In this document: positions 23,447 through 32,406 of the stretch, in pieces
Numbering within the stretch: the stretch's first letter is position 1
How the letters are laid out: each line of letters opens with the position of its first letter
NCBI GenBank assembly: GCA_017475745.1
Contig: JAFVEZ010000040.1
Coordinates: 1-34,847, forward strand
Length of the DNA stretch: 34,847 nt
Origin: Selenomonadaceae bacterium
GTDB taxonomy: Bacteria; Bacillota; Negativicutes; Selenomonadales; Selenomonadaceae
Direction of reading: 5' to 3'
The notes under the pieces: generated by a model
Told to the model about the DNA's origin: nothing
The model's input: the letters and a program-made list of their open reading frames with translations, nothing else
Databases searched by the model: none
Position numbers and translations under genes: made by a program

Positions 23447-23899
23447 ATGAGTGCTAATTATATCGTTTATACTGATGGTTCTTGCCTTGGAAATCCAGGC
23501 TCCGGCGGTTGGGCTGCAATTATCATAGAATGTGGCACCGGTGAGGTGAAAGAATTACATGGAGGTGAGAGACACACAACCAACAACCGTATGGAAATGA
23601 CAGCAGCTATATCTGCCCTTCAAAAACTTCCAACCGGAGTGAAAATAGAACTCTACACTGACAGTCAATATCTAAAGAATGCCTTTACCAAGAAGTGGCT
23701 TGCAAATTGGAAACGAAATGGCTGGCTGACTGCTCAAAGGAAACCTGTCCTCAATCAAGATTTGTGGATTGAACTTGATAATCTTATTGCTGTTCATGAA
23801 GTAGAATTTCACTGGGTGAAAGGCCATGCTGGACTTAACTACAATGAGCGCTGTGATGAGCTTGCCAGAAGTGAAGCAGCAAGATTTAAAAATCATTAA
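23447..23899 (+). CDS. rnhA: Ribonuclease HI
   Basis: This 150-residue enzyme cuts the RNA strand of RNA-DNA hybrids. The four catalytic acidic residues are in place: YTDGSCLGNPG (first Asp), NNRMEMTAA (Glu), YTDSQYL (second Asp) and NERCDELAR (last Asp), with the conserved His in HWVKGHAG. The basic handle region (FTKKWLANWKRNGW) is present, as in the E. coli type. I use ATG 23447, which has AGAGG ten bases upstream; the in-frame ATG at 23429 has no ribosome binding site. It is divergent from the mla operon. Confidence 0.96.
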   Translation: MSANYIVYTDGSCLGNPGSGGWAAIIIECGTGEVKELHGGERHTTNNRMEMTAAISALQKLPTGVKIELYTDSQYLKNAFTKKWLANWKRNGWLTAQRKPVLNQDLWIELDNLIAVHEVEFHWVKGHAGLNYNERCDELARSEAARFKNH

Positions 23900-23959
23900 C
23901 ATTGTTATTTTATTCGTGTTAGTCGATTTCGTCAAGAAAATTATCATTAAAAGACCATT

Positions 23960-24000
23960 AAATAAAAAGGCCATACTCCTACTAAATTAGGAATAAGACC
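23960..24000 (-). terminator. Terminator-like hairpin on the minus strand between rnhA and ctsR
   Basis: A 13-position stem (23969-23981 with 23988-24000, one mismatch) has a 6-base loop. Its T-rich tail (TTTTTATTT) lies on the minus strand side. On the plus strand the hairpin lacks a T-run, so it is a weak rnhA terminator at best. Confidence 0.45.
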
Positions 24001-24018
24001 AAGAATTTGAAAAAGTAC

Positions 24019-24047
24019 TTGCAAATTATCAAAAAGTCAAATATAAT
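24019..24047 (+). promoter_or_regulatory. Promoter of ctsR
   Basis: TTGCAA (24019-24024), a 17-base spacer and a perfect TATAAT (24042-24047) lie about 50 bases before the ctsR start. Confidence 0.75.
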
Positions 24048-24078
24048 AATGTCAAATAGTCGACATTATACTTGACTT
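24034..24078 (+). promoter_or_regulatory. Inverted-repeat operator overlapping the ctsR promoter (putative CtsR site)
   Basis: An imperfect palindrome runs from AAGTCAA (24034) to TTGACTT (24078), with inner halves ATGTC and GACAT. It holds GTCAAA-type half-sites at 24036 and 24051, the core of the CtsR heptad, but not with the classic 3-base spacing of two direct heptads. Overlap with the -10 suggests autorepression. Confidence 0.5.
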
Positions 24079-24095
24079 AGAAGTAGGTGATTTGT

Positions 24096-24617
24096 ATGGT
24101 TAATAATATTGCTGATGCGATAGAAAACTATATCAAGGAACAATTACACAGGAAAGAAGATGGGAAAGTCGAGCTAAAGCGCACAGAACTTGCAAATATA
24201 ATGTCTTGTGCGCCATCACAGATCAGCTATGTCCTCAGCACTCGATTCACACATGATAAAGGCTTTAGTGTTGAATCAAGGCGTGGACTTGGTGGTTATA
24301 TTCGTATTACCATAGTCGACACTGATGATAAAGACAACTTTGCCTATGAAGTTACATTCTTTGAGAGTGCAACTGTCAAAGAGGAATTCATCTATGAAGA
24401 TATGATAAACAAAATCAAAGATGACACCGAATTTGAATATGTCAAATCTATGGTCGACTATCTGGTGATTCATCGAATGGTTACCAAGCGTGAAGCAGAA
24501 CTATGTGCCCATTTTATCTATAATCTTTATAACACTAGAACACTCGGTGTTAAAGAGAGGACAAGATTAATCCGCTCGGTGTTTATAACTCTTTCGAGAA
24601 CAAGAAACAGCGAATGA
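24096..24617 (+). CDS. ctsR: Heat-shock transcriptional repressor CtsR
   Basis: This 173-residue repressor has an N-terminal winged helix-turn-helix (about 1-72) with NNIADAIENYIKEQL, KRTELANIMSCAPSQISYVL, then TRFTHDKGFSVESRRGLGGY, where the Arg-Gly wing corresponds to the RGGGG DNA-reading wing of Bacillus CtsR. The C-terminal dimerisation part has LVIHRMVTKREAELCAHFIY. CtsR represses clp protease and chaperone genes and is inactivated by heat. The start has AGGTGA five bases upstream. In most Firmicutes ctsR is followed by mcsA, mcsB and clpC; here the next gene is argC, so it stands alone. Confidence 0.93.
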   Translation: MVNNIADAIENYIKEQLHRKEDGKVELKRTELANIMSCAPSQISYVLSTRFTHDKGFSVESRRGLGGYIRITIVDTDDKDNFAYEVTFFESATVKEEFIYEDMINKIKDDTEFEYVKSMVDYLVIHRMVTKREAELCAHFIYNLYNTRTLGVKERTRLIRSVFITLSRTRNSE

Positions 24618-24712
24618 GCTTTTTATTGTGATTGTTGATTGCCCCTTCGTTGTATCTTTAGCTAAACGAAATTGACACCCATCCATCCCCAACTAAAAAA
24701 GGAGGAATCATT

Positions 24713-25750
24713 TTGATTAAAGTTAGTGTGGTTGGTGCAACAGGATATGCCGGTGCTGAACTGCTGGCAATCCTATATCGTCACCCACAAGTCAATGTGG
24801 TACATATAACTTCTGAAACTCACACGGGTAAGAAAATTTCTGAACTCTATCCTCATCTCAAAGGTCTCTATGACAATGAGCTGGAGAGTCTAAAAGATAT
24901 TGAAATGATTGGCGAGGACAGTGATTTTGTATTCATTGCACTGCCTCACGGTCATGCCATGGACGTTGGACGCAAACTTGATTATCTTCCTACGAGGATT
25001 ATCGACCTTGGTGCCGATTACAGATTCAATGACACCTCGATTTATGAGAAGTGGTACAAGGTGGAACACACTCACAAAGATGCCTTACGTGTATATGGAC
25101 TTGCTGAGATTTATCGAGAGGACATTCGCTCCGCTAAAATCATCGGTAATGCTGGGTGCTTCACAACCGCTTCTATCCTTGCTCTGGCACCTTTGGCGAA
25201 GCATCACTTGATTGATGTAAGCTCAATAATAGTTGATGCTGCAAGCGGCGTCTCCGGTGCGGGTCGTTCTCCAAAGTTAGGCAATCATTTTCCTGAACTC
25301 TATGATAATTTCAAAGCTTACGGCGTCGCCAATCACCGTCACACACCTGAGATTGAACAGGCGATTGAGGATTTGAGTGGCAGCAAGACCGTCATTAACT
25401 TTACACCTCACTTGGTGCCAATGTCTCGCGGTATTCTTGCTACTTGTTACGCCAATCTAAAGAACGGCATATCAGCCGAAATGATTGAGCCTGCCTTCCA
25501 GAAGATGTACGGCAATGAACACTTTATCAGACTACTTGGACGCAATGGCTACCCAGAGACCAAGTATGTGCGCGGCAGCAATTTCTGTGATATTGCTTGG
25601 CACATCGACGAGAGAACGAATCGTGTCATTGTCCTCAGTGCGATTGACAACTTAGTTAAAGGCGCAGCAGGACAGGCCGTTCAGAACTTCAATATAGCAG
25701 CTGGCTTTGATGAAAATACAGCGCTCGATACGATTCCAATATATCCTTGA
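24713..25750 (+). CDS. argC: N-acetyl-gamma-glutamyl-phosphate reductase
   Basis: This 345-residue enzyme performs the third step of arginine synthesis, the NADPH-dependent reduction of N-acetylglutamyl-5-phosphate to the semialdehyde. The nucleotide-binding start is SVVGATGYAGAELL. The catalytic Cys lies near 149 in GNAGCFTTASI, and ASGVSGAGRSPKLGNHF is the family block around the active site. VPMSRGILATCY matches the C-terminal substrate region. The start is TTG 24713 with AAGGAGGA seven bases before it. Other arg genes are not in the window. Its stop directly abuts that of the convergent pyrD. Confidence 0.96.
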   Translation: MIKVSVVGATGYAGAELLAILYRHPQVNVVHITSETHTGKKISELYPHLKGLYDNELESLKDIEMIGEDSDFVFIALPHGHAMDVGRKLDYLPTRIIDLGADYRFNDTSIYEKWYKVEHTHKDALRVYGLAEIYREDIRSAKIIGNAGCFTTASILALAPLAKHHLIDVSSIIVDAASGVSGAGRSPKLGNHFPELYDNFKAYGVANHRHTPEIEQAIEDLSGSKTVINFTPHLVPMSRGILATCYANLKNGISAEMIEPAFQKMYGNEHFIRLLGRNGYPETKYVRGSNFCDIAWHIDERTNRVIVLSAIDNLVKGAAGQAVQNFNIAAGFDENTALDTIPIYP

Positions 25751-26650
25751 CTAAACTTTAACTTTGCCGATGAGCTCACTTATACTATGCAGATTTCGAC
25801 TCTGCAAGTAATTTTCGAGACCGTCGGCAATTTTCATTGTGATTGAAGGATCGGCAAAGTTGGCCGTACCGACGGCAATGGCTGAAGCGCCGGCAAGGAA
25901 GAACTCTACAGCGTCCTGCCAGCTTCCTATACCACCCATGCCAATGATTGGTACCTTGACGGTCTTGGCAACCTCGTAGACCATACGGACAGCGACGGGC
26001 TTGACGGCAGCTCCAGAGAGTCCACCTGTGACATTGCCGAGAGTTGGACGCCAAGTATTGATGTTAATCTCCATGCCCATGAGAGTGTTAATGAGTGAAA
26101 TACAGTCTGCTCCAGCTTCTTCAACGGCACGCGCCATCAATTTAATATCGGTAACATTCGGCGAGAGTTTGACAATGACAGGCTTGCTCGTCGATTTTTT
26201 TGCACTTTCGGTGACTGCTGCGGCTGCTTTTGGATCGGTGCCAAAGATGATTCCACCGTCTTTAACGTTCGGACAAGAGACGTTAAGTTCAACAGCCGCC
26301 ACGCCATCAACATCAAGTAGTCTTGCAAGCTCACCAAACTCCTCAGCACTGGTGCCAGCAATATTGACAATAACATTCATTTTGTCTTTAATACGCGGCA
26401 GAGTATCGCTCAAAAAGACCTCAACACCCGGATTTTCAAGTCCTATACAGTTGAGCATACCAGAAGGCGTCTCAGTGATTCTGTTGCCTTCATTGCCACG
26501 GCGAGGTTTGAGAGTAGTACCCTTGACCATGACTGCACCGAGCCTTGAGAGGTCCACAAAGTCGGCAAACTCTTCACCAAAACCAAAAGTGCCACTCGCG
26601 ACAAGGATTGGGGTATTCATATTTATATTACAAATTGCGGTTGAGAGCAA
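25751..26650 (-). CDS. pyrD: Dihydroorotate dehydrogenase catalytic subunit (type 1B-like)
   Basis: This 299-residue FMN enzyme oxidises dihydroorotate to orotate in pyrimidine synthesis. It has [40 protein letters not shown] and [11 protein letters not shown] with the active-site Cys of class 1 enzymes (class 2 has Ser). [29 protein letters not shown] and [11 protein letters not shown] form the FMN phosphate site. This pattern matches the 1B form, which normally pairs with PyrK to pass electrons to NAD; no pyrK is in the window. The start is TTG 26650 with AGGAGG seven bases upstream. Confidence 0.94.
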   Translation of the reverse strand: MLSTAICNINMNTPILVASGTFGFGEEFADFVDLSRLGAVMVKGTTLKPRRGNEGNRITETPSGMLNCIGLENPGVEVFLSDTLPRIKDKMNVIVNIAGTSAEEFGELARLLDVDGVAAVELNVSCPNVKDGGIIFGTDPKAAAAVTESAKKSTSKPVIVKLSPNVTDIKLMARAVEEAGADCISLINTLMGMEININTWRPTLGNVTGGLSGAAVKPVAVRMVYEVAKTVKVPIIGMGGIGSWQDAVEFFLAGASAIAVGTANFADPSITMKIADGLENYLQSRNLHSISELIGKVKV

Positions 26651-26687
26651 TATAATTCCTCCTTTGAAATATCTACTTTGATTATGC

Positions 26688-26715
26688 TTGATATTTTCGC
26701 ATAATGTTATATAAT
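26688..26715 (+). promoter_or_regulatory. Promoter of the TSCPD gene
   Basis: TTGATA (26688-26693), a 16-base spacer and TATAAT (26710-26715) precede the gene. The transcript start near 26722 lies after the first in-frame ATG at 26704, supporting the start at 26755. Confidence 0.65.
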
Positions 26716-26754
26716 AAAGTCGGTGTATGTGAATTGAAGATTGGAGGCATATTA

Positions 26755-27015
26755 ATGAAAAGTTTCTCTTACACTCCTCAGCGTGTTTGCTCCAAGCAAA
26801 TCACTTTTGATCTCGATGAGCAAAACAAATTGCATAATGTCAAATTCCTTGGCGGTTGTCCAGGCAATCTGCTTGCTATTGGTAAACTTGTCGAAGGACA
26901 AGACGCTCAACAGATCGCTGACATTCTCAAGGGTAATGATTGTGGAAGTCGCGGAACTTCTTGCGGAGATCAACTCTCCATTGCCATTGAGACTGCACTT
27001 AAACAGTCCGCTTAA
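26755..27015 (+). CDS. TSCPD domain protein of unknown function
   Basis: This 86-residue protein consists of a single TSCPD-type domain. It starts [20 protein letters not shown] and continues [40 protein letters not shown]. The cysteines at [18 protein letters not shown] are the conserved ones, possibly a metal site. The domain also occurs at the C-terminus of B12-dependent ribonucleotide reductases; the small stand-alone form is common in anaerobic Firmicutes and its function is unknown. I use ATG 26755 with GGAGG seven bases upstream. It is monocistronic, with its own promoter and terminator. Confidence 0.88.
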   Translation: MKSFSYTPQRVCSKQITFDLDEQNKLHNVKFLGGCPGNLLAIGKLVEGQDAQQIADILKGNDCGSRGTSCGDQLSIAIETALKQSA

Positions 27016-27036
27016 TTATTACTAATGACCATTAAT

Positions 27037-27083
27037 TAAGACCAAATCATCAACATTGAGTTTGTCCAGATGGTTTGGTCTTT
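27037..27083 (+). terminator. Rho-independent terminator after the TSCPD gene
   Basis: A 14-bp stem (27037-27050 with 27068-27081, one T-G pair) and 17-base loop are followed by TTTAT. It lies between convergent genes and may also slow minus-strand transcripts from the superoxide reductase gene. Confidence 0.8.
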
Positions 27084-27099
27084 TATATTGGTGTTAATA

Positions 27100-27483
27100 T
27101 TAAATATCTGCCTTCCAGAGTCCGTGTAGATTGCAATACTCGTAAACAGCTATTGGAGTATCGCCCTCAGCTACCAAAAAAGTAGCTTCTGGCTTATCAT
27201 TAGGCGTCAAGTGGCAATACTGTCCGCCTTTCTTAGTCTGCAGATAGATCCAAGCAATCAAGTGGGCTTCCGTCATTGGGTGAGGAACGCTGCCAACCTT
27301 GACACTTACCTTGTTGCCTTCAACCTCAACAACCGGAACATGCTTTTCCTGTGCGGCATCAGTGGTGTTAGCTGTGAGTTGCTGCATTGGCTTGCCGCCG
27401 CAGGAAAGTTCCTCAGTGCCTTTGTTGATGAGCATAACCAAAGTCTGTTTGTCATCACTAATGAAAATTCTCCCGCCTACCAT
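27100..27483 (-). CDS. Superoxide reductase (desulfoferrodoxin-like, without centre I)
   Basis: This 127-residue enzyme reduces superoxide to hydrogen peroxide without making oxygen. The Fe(His)4Cys centre is complete: EKHVPVVE, VPHPMTEAHLIAWI and YCNLHGLWK supply the four His and one Cys. The N-terminal 38 residues look like a desulforedoxin domain, but only SCGGKPM remains and the CxxC pair is missing, so the second iron centre is absent. I use ATG 27483 because AGGAGAG lies six bases upstream; ATG 27507 has no ribosome binding site. The consensus promoter carries a PerR-like box. A neighbouring rubredoxin electron donor is not visible. Confidence 0.93.
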   Translation of the reverse strand: MVGGRIFISDDKQTLVMLINKGTEELSCGGKPMQQLTANTTDAAQEKHVPVVEVEGNKVSVKVGSVPHPMTEAHLIAWIYLQTKKGGQYCHLTPNDKPEATFLVAEGDTPIAVYEYCNLHGLWKADI

Positions 27484-27517
27484 AAAAATCTCTCCTAACT
27501 TTTTCATATTAAATATA

Positions 27518-27532
27518 TTATAACTATTATAA
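27518..27532 (-). promoter_or_regulatory. PerR-box-like operator
   Basis: The 15-base sequence TTATAACTATTATAA is a palindrome that differs by one base from the PerR box TTATAATnATTATAA. It overlaps the -10 element and start point of the superoxide reductase promoter, where a bound repressor would block initiation. Confidence 0.6.
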
Positions 27533-27554
27533 TCGTGTCTTATTCTCGTGTCAA
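27526..27554 (-). promoter_or_regulatory. Consensus promoter of the superoxide reductase gene
   Basis: On the minus strand TTGACA (27554-27549), a 17-base spacer and TATAAT (27531-27526) match the sigma-A consensus at all twelve positions. The start would be near 27519, about 36 bases ahead of ATG 27483. Confidence 0.8.
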
Positions 27555-27655
27555 CAGATAAGCATTACCAAAAGTCCAAACTTTTCTTGCAGGAAAGTTT
27601 CAATTTTCAGCGAATATGGAAATATATTGTAAATATAGGTATAGGAGAGATTTTA

Positions 27656-29320
27656 ATGAGAAGCGATATTGTAAAGAAGGGCGCTACTCGCTGCGCTCAT
27701 CGTTCACTATTTCACGCAAATGGTTTTGGTCCTGATGAACTCAGCAGACCATTGATTGGTGTCTGTAATTCATTCAATGAGATTATCCCTGGTCATATGC
27801 ATTTAAAGTCTATTACTGAAGCGGCTAAACTTGGTATTGCTGCGGCTGGCGGCACACCGATTGAGTTCCCTGCAATCGGTGTTTGTGACGGAATTGCAAT
27901 GGGTCACACTGGTATGAAATATTCGTTGGCAAGTCGTGAACTGATTGCCGATTCTATTGAAGCAGTCACCATGGCTTCCGGCTTCGATGCACTCGTCTTG
28001 ATTCCAAACTGTGATAAAGTCGTTCCCGGTATGCTGATGGCTGCAGCTAGATTAAATATCCCGTCGATCATTGTCAGTGGCGGCCCTATGCTTGCAGGTC
28101 GTCTTAATGGTCGTGATATCAGTGTCAGTCAAGCCTTTGAAGCTGCTGGTAAGTTCGCAGCGGGTCAAATGACTGAAGAGGAGATGGCTAATCTTGAGAA
28201 GCACGCTTGCCCTGGCTGCGGTTCCTGTGCTGGTCTTTTCACTGCCAATACAATGAACTCACTTGCCGAAGCTCTCGGTATGGCATTGCCTGGCAATGGC
28301 ACAATTCCCGCTGCTTACAATGGTGCTCGTTTCATTCTTGCCAAGCTTGCAGGCAAAGTCATCATTGAGATGCTCAAGAAGGACATTAAACCTCGCGATA
28401 TTCTGACCCTAAAGGCTTTTGAGAATGCAATCACTGTTGATATGGGTATTGGTGGTTCCTCTAATACCGTCTTGCACTTGACTGCCATTGCTCATGAATG
28501 TGGCATTGAGATTCCTGCGACGTTGTTCGACGAAATCAGCCGCCGCACGCCGTACATCACCAAGCTCTCACCGGCAGGCACTCACCACATGCAAGACCTC
28601 GAAGAAGCAGGCGGAATTACTGCCGTTATGCACGAACTTGCAAAGAAAGATTTGCTCCACCTCGATGCTCTGACAGTCACCGGCACCGTTGCAGAGAGAA
28701 TCGAAGGCGCAGAGATTCAGCGTCCTGATGTTATCCACAGCGTTGACAATCCTTATCGTGCAACCGGTGGTATTGCAATTCTCCAAGGCAATCTCTGTCC
28801 AGATTACGCCGTCGTCAAGGCGTCTGCTGTTGCTGAGGATATGCTAACCTATAAAGGTAAGGCCAAGTGCTTCGATAGCGAAGAGGACGCAATCAACGCC
28901 ATCATGGCTAATGAGATTCACAATGGTGATGTTGTTGTCATTCGTTACGAAGGTCCAAAGGGCGGTCCTGGTATGCAAGAGATGTTAAATCCAACTGCTG
29001 CAATCACAGGCGCAGGTCTCAAAGTCGGTCTTATCACAGACGGCAGATTCAGCGGTGCAAGTCAAGGCGCCTGCATTGGTCACATCTCACCAGAAGCAAT
29101 GGAAGGTGGTCCAATCGCTCTAATTGAAGACGGCGATATCATCTCAATCGACATTCCAAATCGCAAACTTGAACTCGAAGTCAGCGATGAGGAACTCGCC
29201 AAGCGTCGTGCCAACTGGAAGAAACCCGAACCAAAAATTAAGACCGGATATCTCTCACGTTATGCCAAACTTACCACTTCAGCATCAACCGGTGCCGTCC
29301 TTAAGACAGATATTATTTAA
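27656..29320 (+). CDS. ilvD: Dihydroxy-acid dehydratase
   Basis: This 554-residue iron-sulfur enzyme makes the 2-oxo acids of valine and isoleucine by dehydrating dihydroxy acids. Signature regions are [34 protein letters not shown] and [19 protein letters not shown], whose cysteines hold the cluster. Near the C-terminus are [12 protein letters not shown] and [21 protein letters not shown] use ATG 27656 with AGGAGAG six bases upstream; a longer frame from 27548 adds 36 unlike residues and no ribosome binding site. Length is normal. murB starts 19 bases after the stop, so the two may share a transcript though their pathways differ. Confidence 0.96.
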   Translation: MRSDIVKKGATRCAHRSLFHANGFGPDELSRPLIGVCNSFNEIIPGHMHLKSITEAAKLGIAAAGGTPIEFPAIGVCDGIAMGHTGMKYSLASRELIADSIEAVTMASGFDALVLIPNCDKVVPGMLMAAARLNIPSIIVSGGPMLAGRLNGRDISVSQAFEAAGKFAAGQMTEEEMANLEKHACPGCGSCAGLFTANTMNSLAEALGMALPGNGTIPAAYNGARFILAKLAGKVIIEMLKKDIKPRDILTLKAFENAITVDMGIGGSSNTVLHLTAIAHECGIEIPATLFDEISRRTPYITKLSPAGTHHMQDLEEAGGITAVMHELAKKDLLHLDALTVTGTVAERIEGAEIQRPDVIHSVDNPYRATGGIAILQGNLCPDYAVVKASAVAEDMLTYKGKAKCFDSEEDAINAIMANEIHNGDVVVIRYEGPKGGPGMQEMLNPTAAITGAGLKVGLITDGRFSGASQGACIGHISPEAMEGGPIALIEDGDIISIDIPNRKLELEVSDEELAKRRANWKKPEPKIKTGYLSRYAKLTTSASTGAVLKTDII

Positions 29321-29339
29321 AACAGGAATGATTTAAACT

Positions 29340-30257
29340 ATGGATTGGAGAGAAGATTTCTCAAACAAACTGAAAGTATTTTTGAAGGCAGATCAGTTTA
29401 TATTCGATGCGCCGATGAGTGAACATACCACCTTTAAGATTGGCGGTCCGGCTGATGTTTTGATATTTCCGTCGAATATAGAGGAAGTAGTCAATATATT
29501 GAAGCTCATTGACGAAAGTAATATACCATTGACAATCCTTGGCAATGGCTCAAATGTTCTCGTTCGTGATAAGGGAATACGCGGTGCGGTGATTAAGTTC
29601 AACGGCAAATTTGCACAGATCAGACGCGATGACACAAGATTAATCGTCGGCGCAGGTGCCAAGCTCAAAGATGTTTCCAACTTCGCCGCAGACAACAGTC
29701 TCACCGGCTTGGAATTTGCAGTTGGTATACCTGGCAGTATTGGCGGAGCGATATATATGAATGCTGGAGCTTACGGTGGCGAAATGAAGAATGTTGTATC
29801 TAAAGTTCGCGCTGTTTCAAGATCAGGACATCTCGTAGAGTTTAATCTTGATGCCCTTGATCTTGGCTATCGTCGCAGTATCTTCCAGCTCAATGGCTAC
29901 GCTATCTGTGAGATTGAATTACAACTTACAGCGGGTGATTCAGAAACTATTCACCACGATATGGACGATTTTACTCAGCGTAGAGAAAGCAAACAGCCGC
30001 TTGAATATCCCTCAGCGGGAAGTACATTCAAGCGGCCGGAAGGCTATTTTGCCGGAACTCTCATAGATCAAACTGGTTTAAAGGGTCTCAGAGTCGGTGA
30101 TGCCATGGTCTCAACCAAACATGCAGGCTTTGTTATCAATGCCGGCCATGCCACAGCAGCAGATGTTTTGGGACTCATTGAGGAAGTAAAACGACGTGTC
30201 TATGAAGCCCACGGTGTCACACTCAATCCTGAAGTTCGGATCATCGGTGAATCATAA
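29340..30257 (+). CDS. murB: UDP-N-acetylenolpyruvoylglucosamine reductase
   Basis: This 305-residue FAD enzyme completes UDP-N-acetylmuramate synthesis for peptidoglycan. The FAD-binding part has HTTFKIGGPADVLIFPSN, ILGNGSNVLV and GLEFAVGIPGSIGGAIYMNA, then GAYGGEMKNVV. The C-terminal domain has YPSAGSTFKRPEG with the catalytic Ser, GLKGLRVGDAMVSTKHAGF and NPEVRIIGE. The motif set fits the Gram-positive type II MurB, which lacks the extra loop of the E. coli form. ATG 29340 has only a weak AGGA about 12 bases upstream, so translation may partly depend on ilvD. Confidence 0.95.
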   Translation: MDWREDFSNKLKVFLKADQFIFDAPMSEHTTFKIGGPADVLIFPSNIEEVVNILKLIDESNIPLTILGNGSNVLVRDKGIRGAVIKFNGKFAQIRRDDTRLIVGAGAKLKDVSNFAADNSLTGLEFAVGIPGSIGGAIYMNAGAYGGEMKNVVSKVRAVSRSGHLVEFNLDALDLGYRRSIFQLNGYAICEIELQLTAGDSETIHHDMDDFTQRRESKQPLEYPSAGSTFKRPEGYFAGTLIDQTGLKGLRVGDAMVSTKHAGFVINAGHATAADVLGLIEEVKRRVYEAHGVTLNPEVRIIGES

Positions 30258-30291
30258 TATTCAAACTGACAATACTATCTTGATATAACTC

Positions 30292-32307
30292 TTAGAGTTT
30301 GAACTTCTGCACTTCTTTTTGAAGCTCGTTTGCCATTTGTGCAAGACTGGTGGCGGCATTAGCAATCTCATGGACTGATGCAGTCTGTTCTTCGGTTGCC
30401 GCACTGACAGTCTCAGCTTCTTCAGCAGAGGATTTGCTGGAAGTTTCAATACTCTTAATATGACTGACGATTTGTTCACCATTGGCAGCCATTGAACGAA
30501 TTGCAGCCGAAATGTCCTGTACCTGCGCGGACACCTGCTCAACTATATCAATAATCTTGCGGAGAGCATCGCCCATTGATATGATATTCTCGGTGCCGAC
30601 GTGAACTTCTTGGCTGCCTTTCTCCATGTCCTCAATCGCCTTTTTAGTATCTTCTTGAGAGACTTGAATCAAATCGGAGATCTTCTGTGCAGCATCGCGA
30701 GAGGACTCGGCAAGCTTGCGGACTTCATCGGAGACTACAGCGAAGCCTCTGCCGTGTTCTCCGGCACGTGCTGCCTCTATAGCCGCATTGAGGGCCAAGA
30801 GGTTGGTCTGTTCAGCAATGCCACTTATGGTATCGACAATTTGCCCTATTTCTTTGGAGCTTTCACCAAGTTTTGCAACAGCTTCGGTGGTCTTCTTACT
30901 AGATTCTTCAATGGATTTAATCTGAGCGATTGCCTCTTCCAGAGTCTTGCCGCCTTCGCGTGCCACATCTGAAGCCGCTCTGCTCTGTTCTGCCGCTGTA
31001 TCTGCGTCTGCAGCTATAGTCTTAATGGTCTCATTGAGGTTGCCGATTGCATTTGATGTTGCATTTACGGCGTCCATCTGCATATTCGTGCCTTCTGCAA
31101 CCTTAACTATTGACTGCGCTACTTGGTTCGCTGCCAAGGCAGATTGGTCTGTTGTGGTGTTGAGTGCTTCCGCTGAGGACAACAGAGATTGTGCATTCTC
31201 ACTGACGGACTTCATGACTTTTGATACGCGATGTCGCATTTCTCTGAGTGCTTCTCCGAGTGAACCCAGCTCATCATCAGAAGTAATCTGCTGCGGCCGA
31301 TGTCTAAAATCACCCTCAGCTAAGTTATGTACTTCGTTCATCATGATACCAAGCGGTGCCATGACTCTGTTGACGGTGAAAAGTATACCTACAAATATCA
31401 AAATCAGAATGAGCAGAGATATACCAGCCATAATCTTGAGCATGTTGTTGACAGGCGCAAGCAACTCATCTTCATATGCAAGAGTAGCCATTCCCCAGCC
31501 GGTTGAACCAATAACATTATAGAAGGCGATCATATCATCTCCGTCTTTTGAAGTGAATCTGTAGACACCCTCTTGACCAGAGAGCATCAACTTACCAAGT
31601 TCAATGATTGCCGGATCGCCGTCCTCTGATATCTTTTTCTTCATAATAGCTTCTTGATCTGGATTGACAATGTAAGTGCCTTCTTTCGAGATAAGCAAGC
31701 TGTAGCCTTTTTCACCAAGCTTGAGAGCTTGCACCTTTTCCATTACCGATTGCACATAGATAGCCGCCAAGATGCCGGCGCTGTACTGACCTTGAGCATT
31801 CTTTACGAGTGCAACTGAGTTGACAATGATCTTGCCGGTTGCTTGAGAGATGACAGGAGAAGTCATGAATGATTCCTCTTGAGCGCTGACCATTCGCTTA
31901 TACCAAGCTTTGTCAGCATTATGCATAAGTTTATATCCACTGTGGGTGTAGCCGTGAGTGTCACCGCTGCCGTCCATTGCTGCCCAGCTTACACTGTCAT
32001 ATATACCGGGATACTTCTTATCCATAAGCTCAAGGCGATAAACATTGTTTTGATTTAGTGATTCAATATTCATTGACTTGGCAGCAACATTAGACGCTGC
32101 TTCTTGGGTTTCTAACATTCTGGTATCAAGCCAACCGGATATTGTTTCGCTAACTTCTTTGGTATTGCTCATACTGCTCGTTATGATCTGTTCCTCAAAG
32201 GTCGATCCCATATAATTGAAGATCACGCCTGATAAGACAAACAGACCTATCACGACAATCGGCAGAACAAGCATTAGAATTTTACCTTTAACTGTTCGCA
32301 CATTCAC
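30292..32307 (-). CDS. Methyl-accepting chemotaxis protein
   Basis: This 671-residue chemoreceptor has an N-terminal TM (about 8-30), a periplasmic sensor of about 250 residues (double-Cache-like: [52 protein letters not shown]) and a second TM (about 285-308). A HAMP linker follows ([17 protein letters not shown]), then the signalling hairpin, whose tip is [20 protein letters not shown] followed by [21 protein letters not shown]. It passes ligand occupancy to CheW/CheA. dCache receptors often bind amino acids, but the ligand is unknown here. The start is GTG 32307 with GGGAGGG seven bases upstream. It lacks a C-terminal pentapeptide for CheR/CheB tethering. Confidence 0.94.
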   Translation of the reverse strand: MNVRTVKGKILMLVLPIVVIGLFVLSGVIFNYMGSTFEEQIITSSMSNTKEVSETISGWLDTRMLETQEAASNVAAKSMNIESLNQNNVYRLELMDKKYPGIYDSVSWAAMDGSGDTHGYTHSGYKLMHNADKAWYKRMVSAQEESFMTSPVISQATGKIIVNSVALVKNAQGQYSAGILAAIYVQSVMEKVQALKLGEKGYSLLISKEGTYIVNPDQEAIMKKKISEDGDPAIIELGKLMLSGQEGVYRFTSKDGDDMIAFYNVIGSTGWGMATLAYEDELLAPVNNMLKIMAGISLLILILIFVGILFTVNRVMAPLGIMMNEVHNLAEGDFRHRPQQITSDDELGSLGEALREMRHRVSKVMKSVSENAQSLLSSAEALNTTTDQSALAANQVAQSIVKVAEGTNMQMDAVNATSNAIGNLNETIKTIAADADTAAEQSRAASDVAREGGKTLEEAIAQIKSIEESSKKTTEAVAKLGESSKEIGQIVDTISGIAEQTNLLALNAAIEAARAGEHGRGFAVVSDEVRKLAESSRDAAQKISDLIQVSQEDTKKAIEDMEKGSQEVHVGTENIISMGDALRKIIDIVEQVSAQVQDISAAIRSMAANGEQIVSHIKSIETSSKSSAEEAETVSAATEEQTASVHEIANAATSLAQMANELQKEVQKFKL

Positions 32308-32344
32308 TGATAAACCCTCCCAACTGATTTTCTAATATGTGGAC

Positions 32345-32353
32345 ATTATATCA
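32345..32353 (-). promoter_or_regulatory. Extended -10 promoter of the chemoreceptor gene
   Basis: On the minus strand TGA plus TATAAT (32353-32345) lies 38 bases before the GTG start. No good -35 is present at 17 bases, as is common for extended -10 promoters. Confidence 0.5.
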
Positions 32354-32406
32354 CAATGTGAAGTGTGAAGTAAATGACAAATTAAATAACATAAGGAGAA
32401 GCTATA

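Noticed and set aside
26001..26681. 226-codon plus-strand frame antisense to pyrD
   Set aside because: Shadow frame; pyrD is intact, and the Ser/Pro-rich content is typical of antisense frames.
27578..27600. 8-bp hairpin upstream of ilvD, considered as a T-box or attenuator
   Set aside because: No T-box core, no terminator-antiterminator pair and no leader peptide with branched-chain codons.
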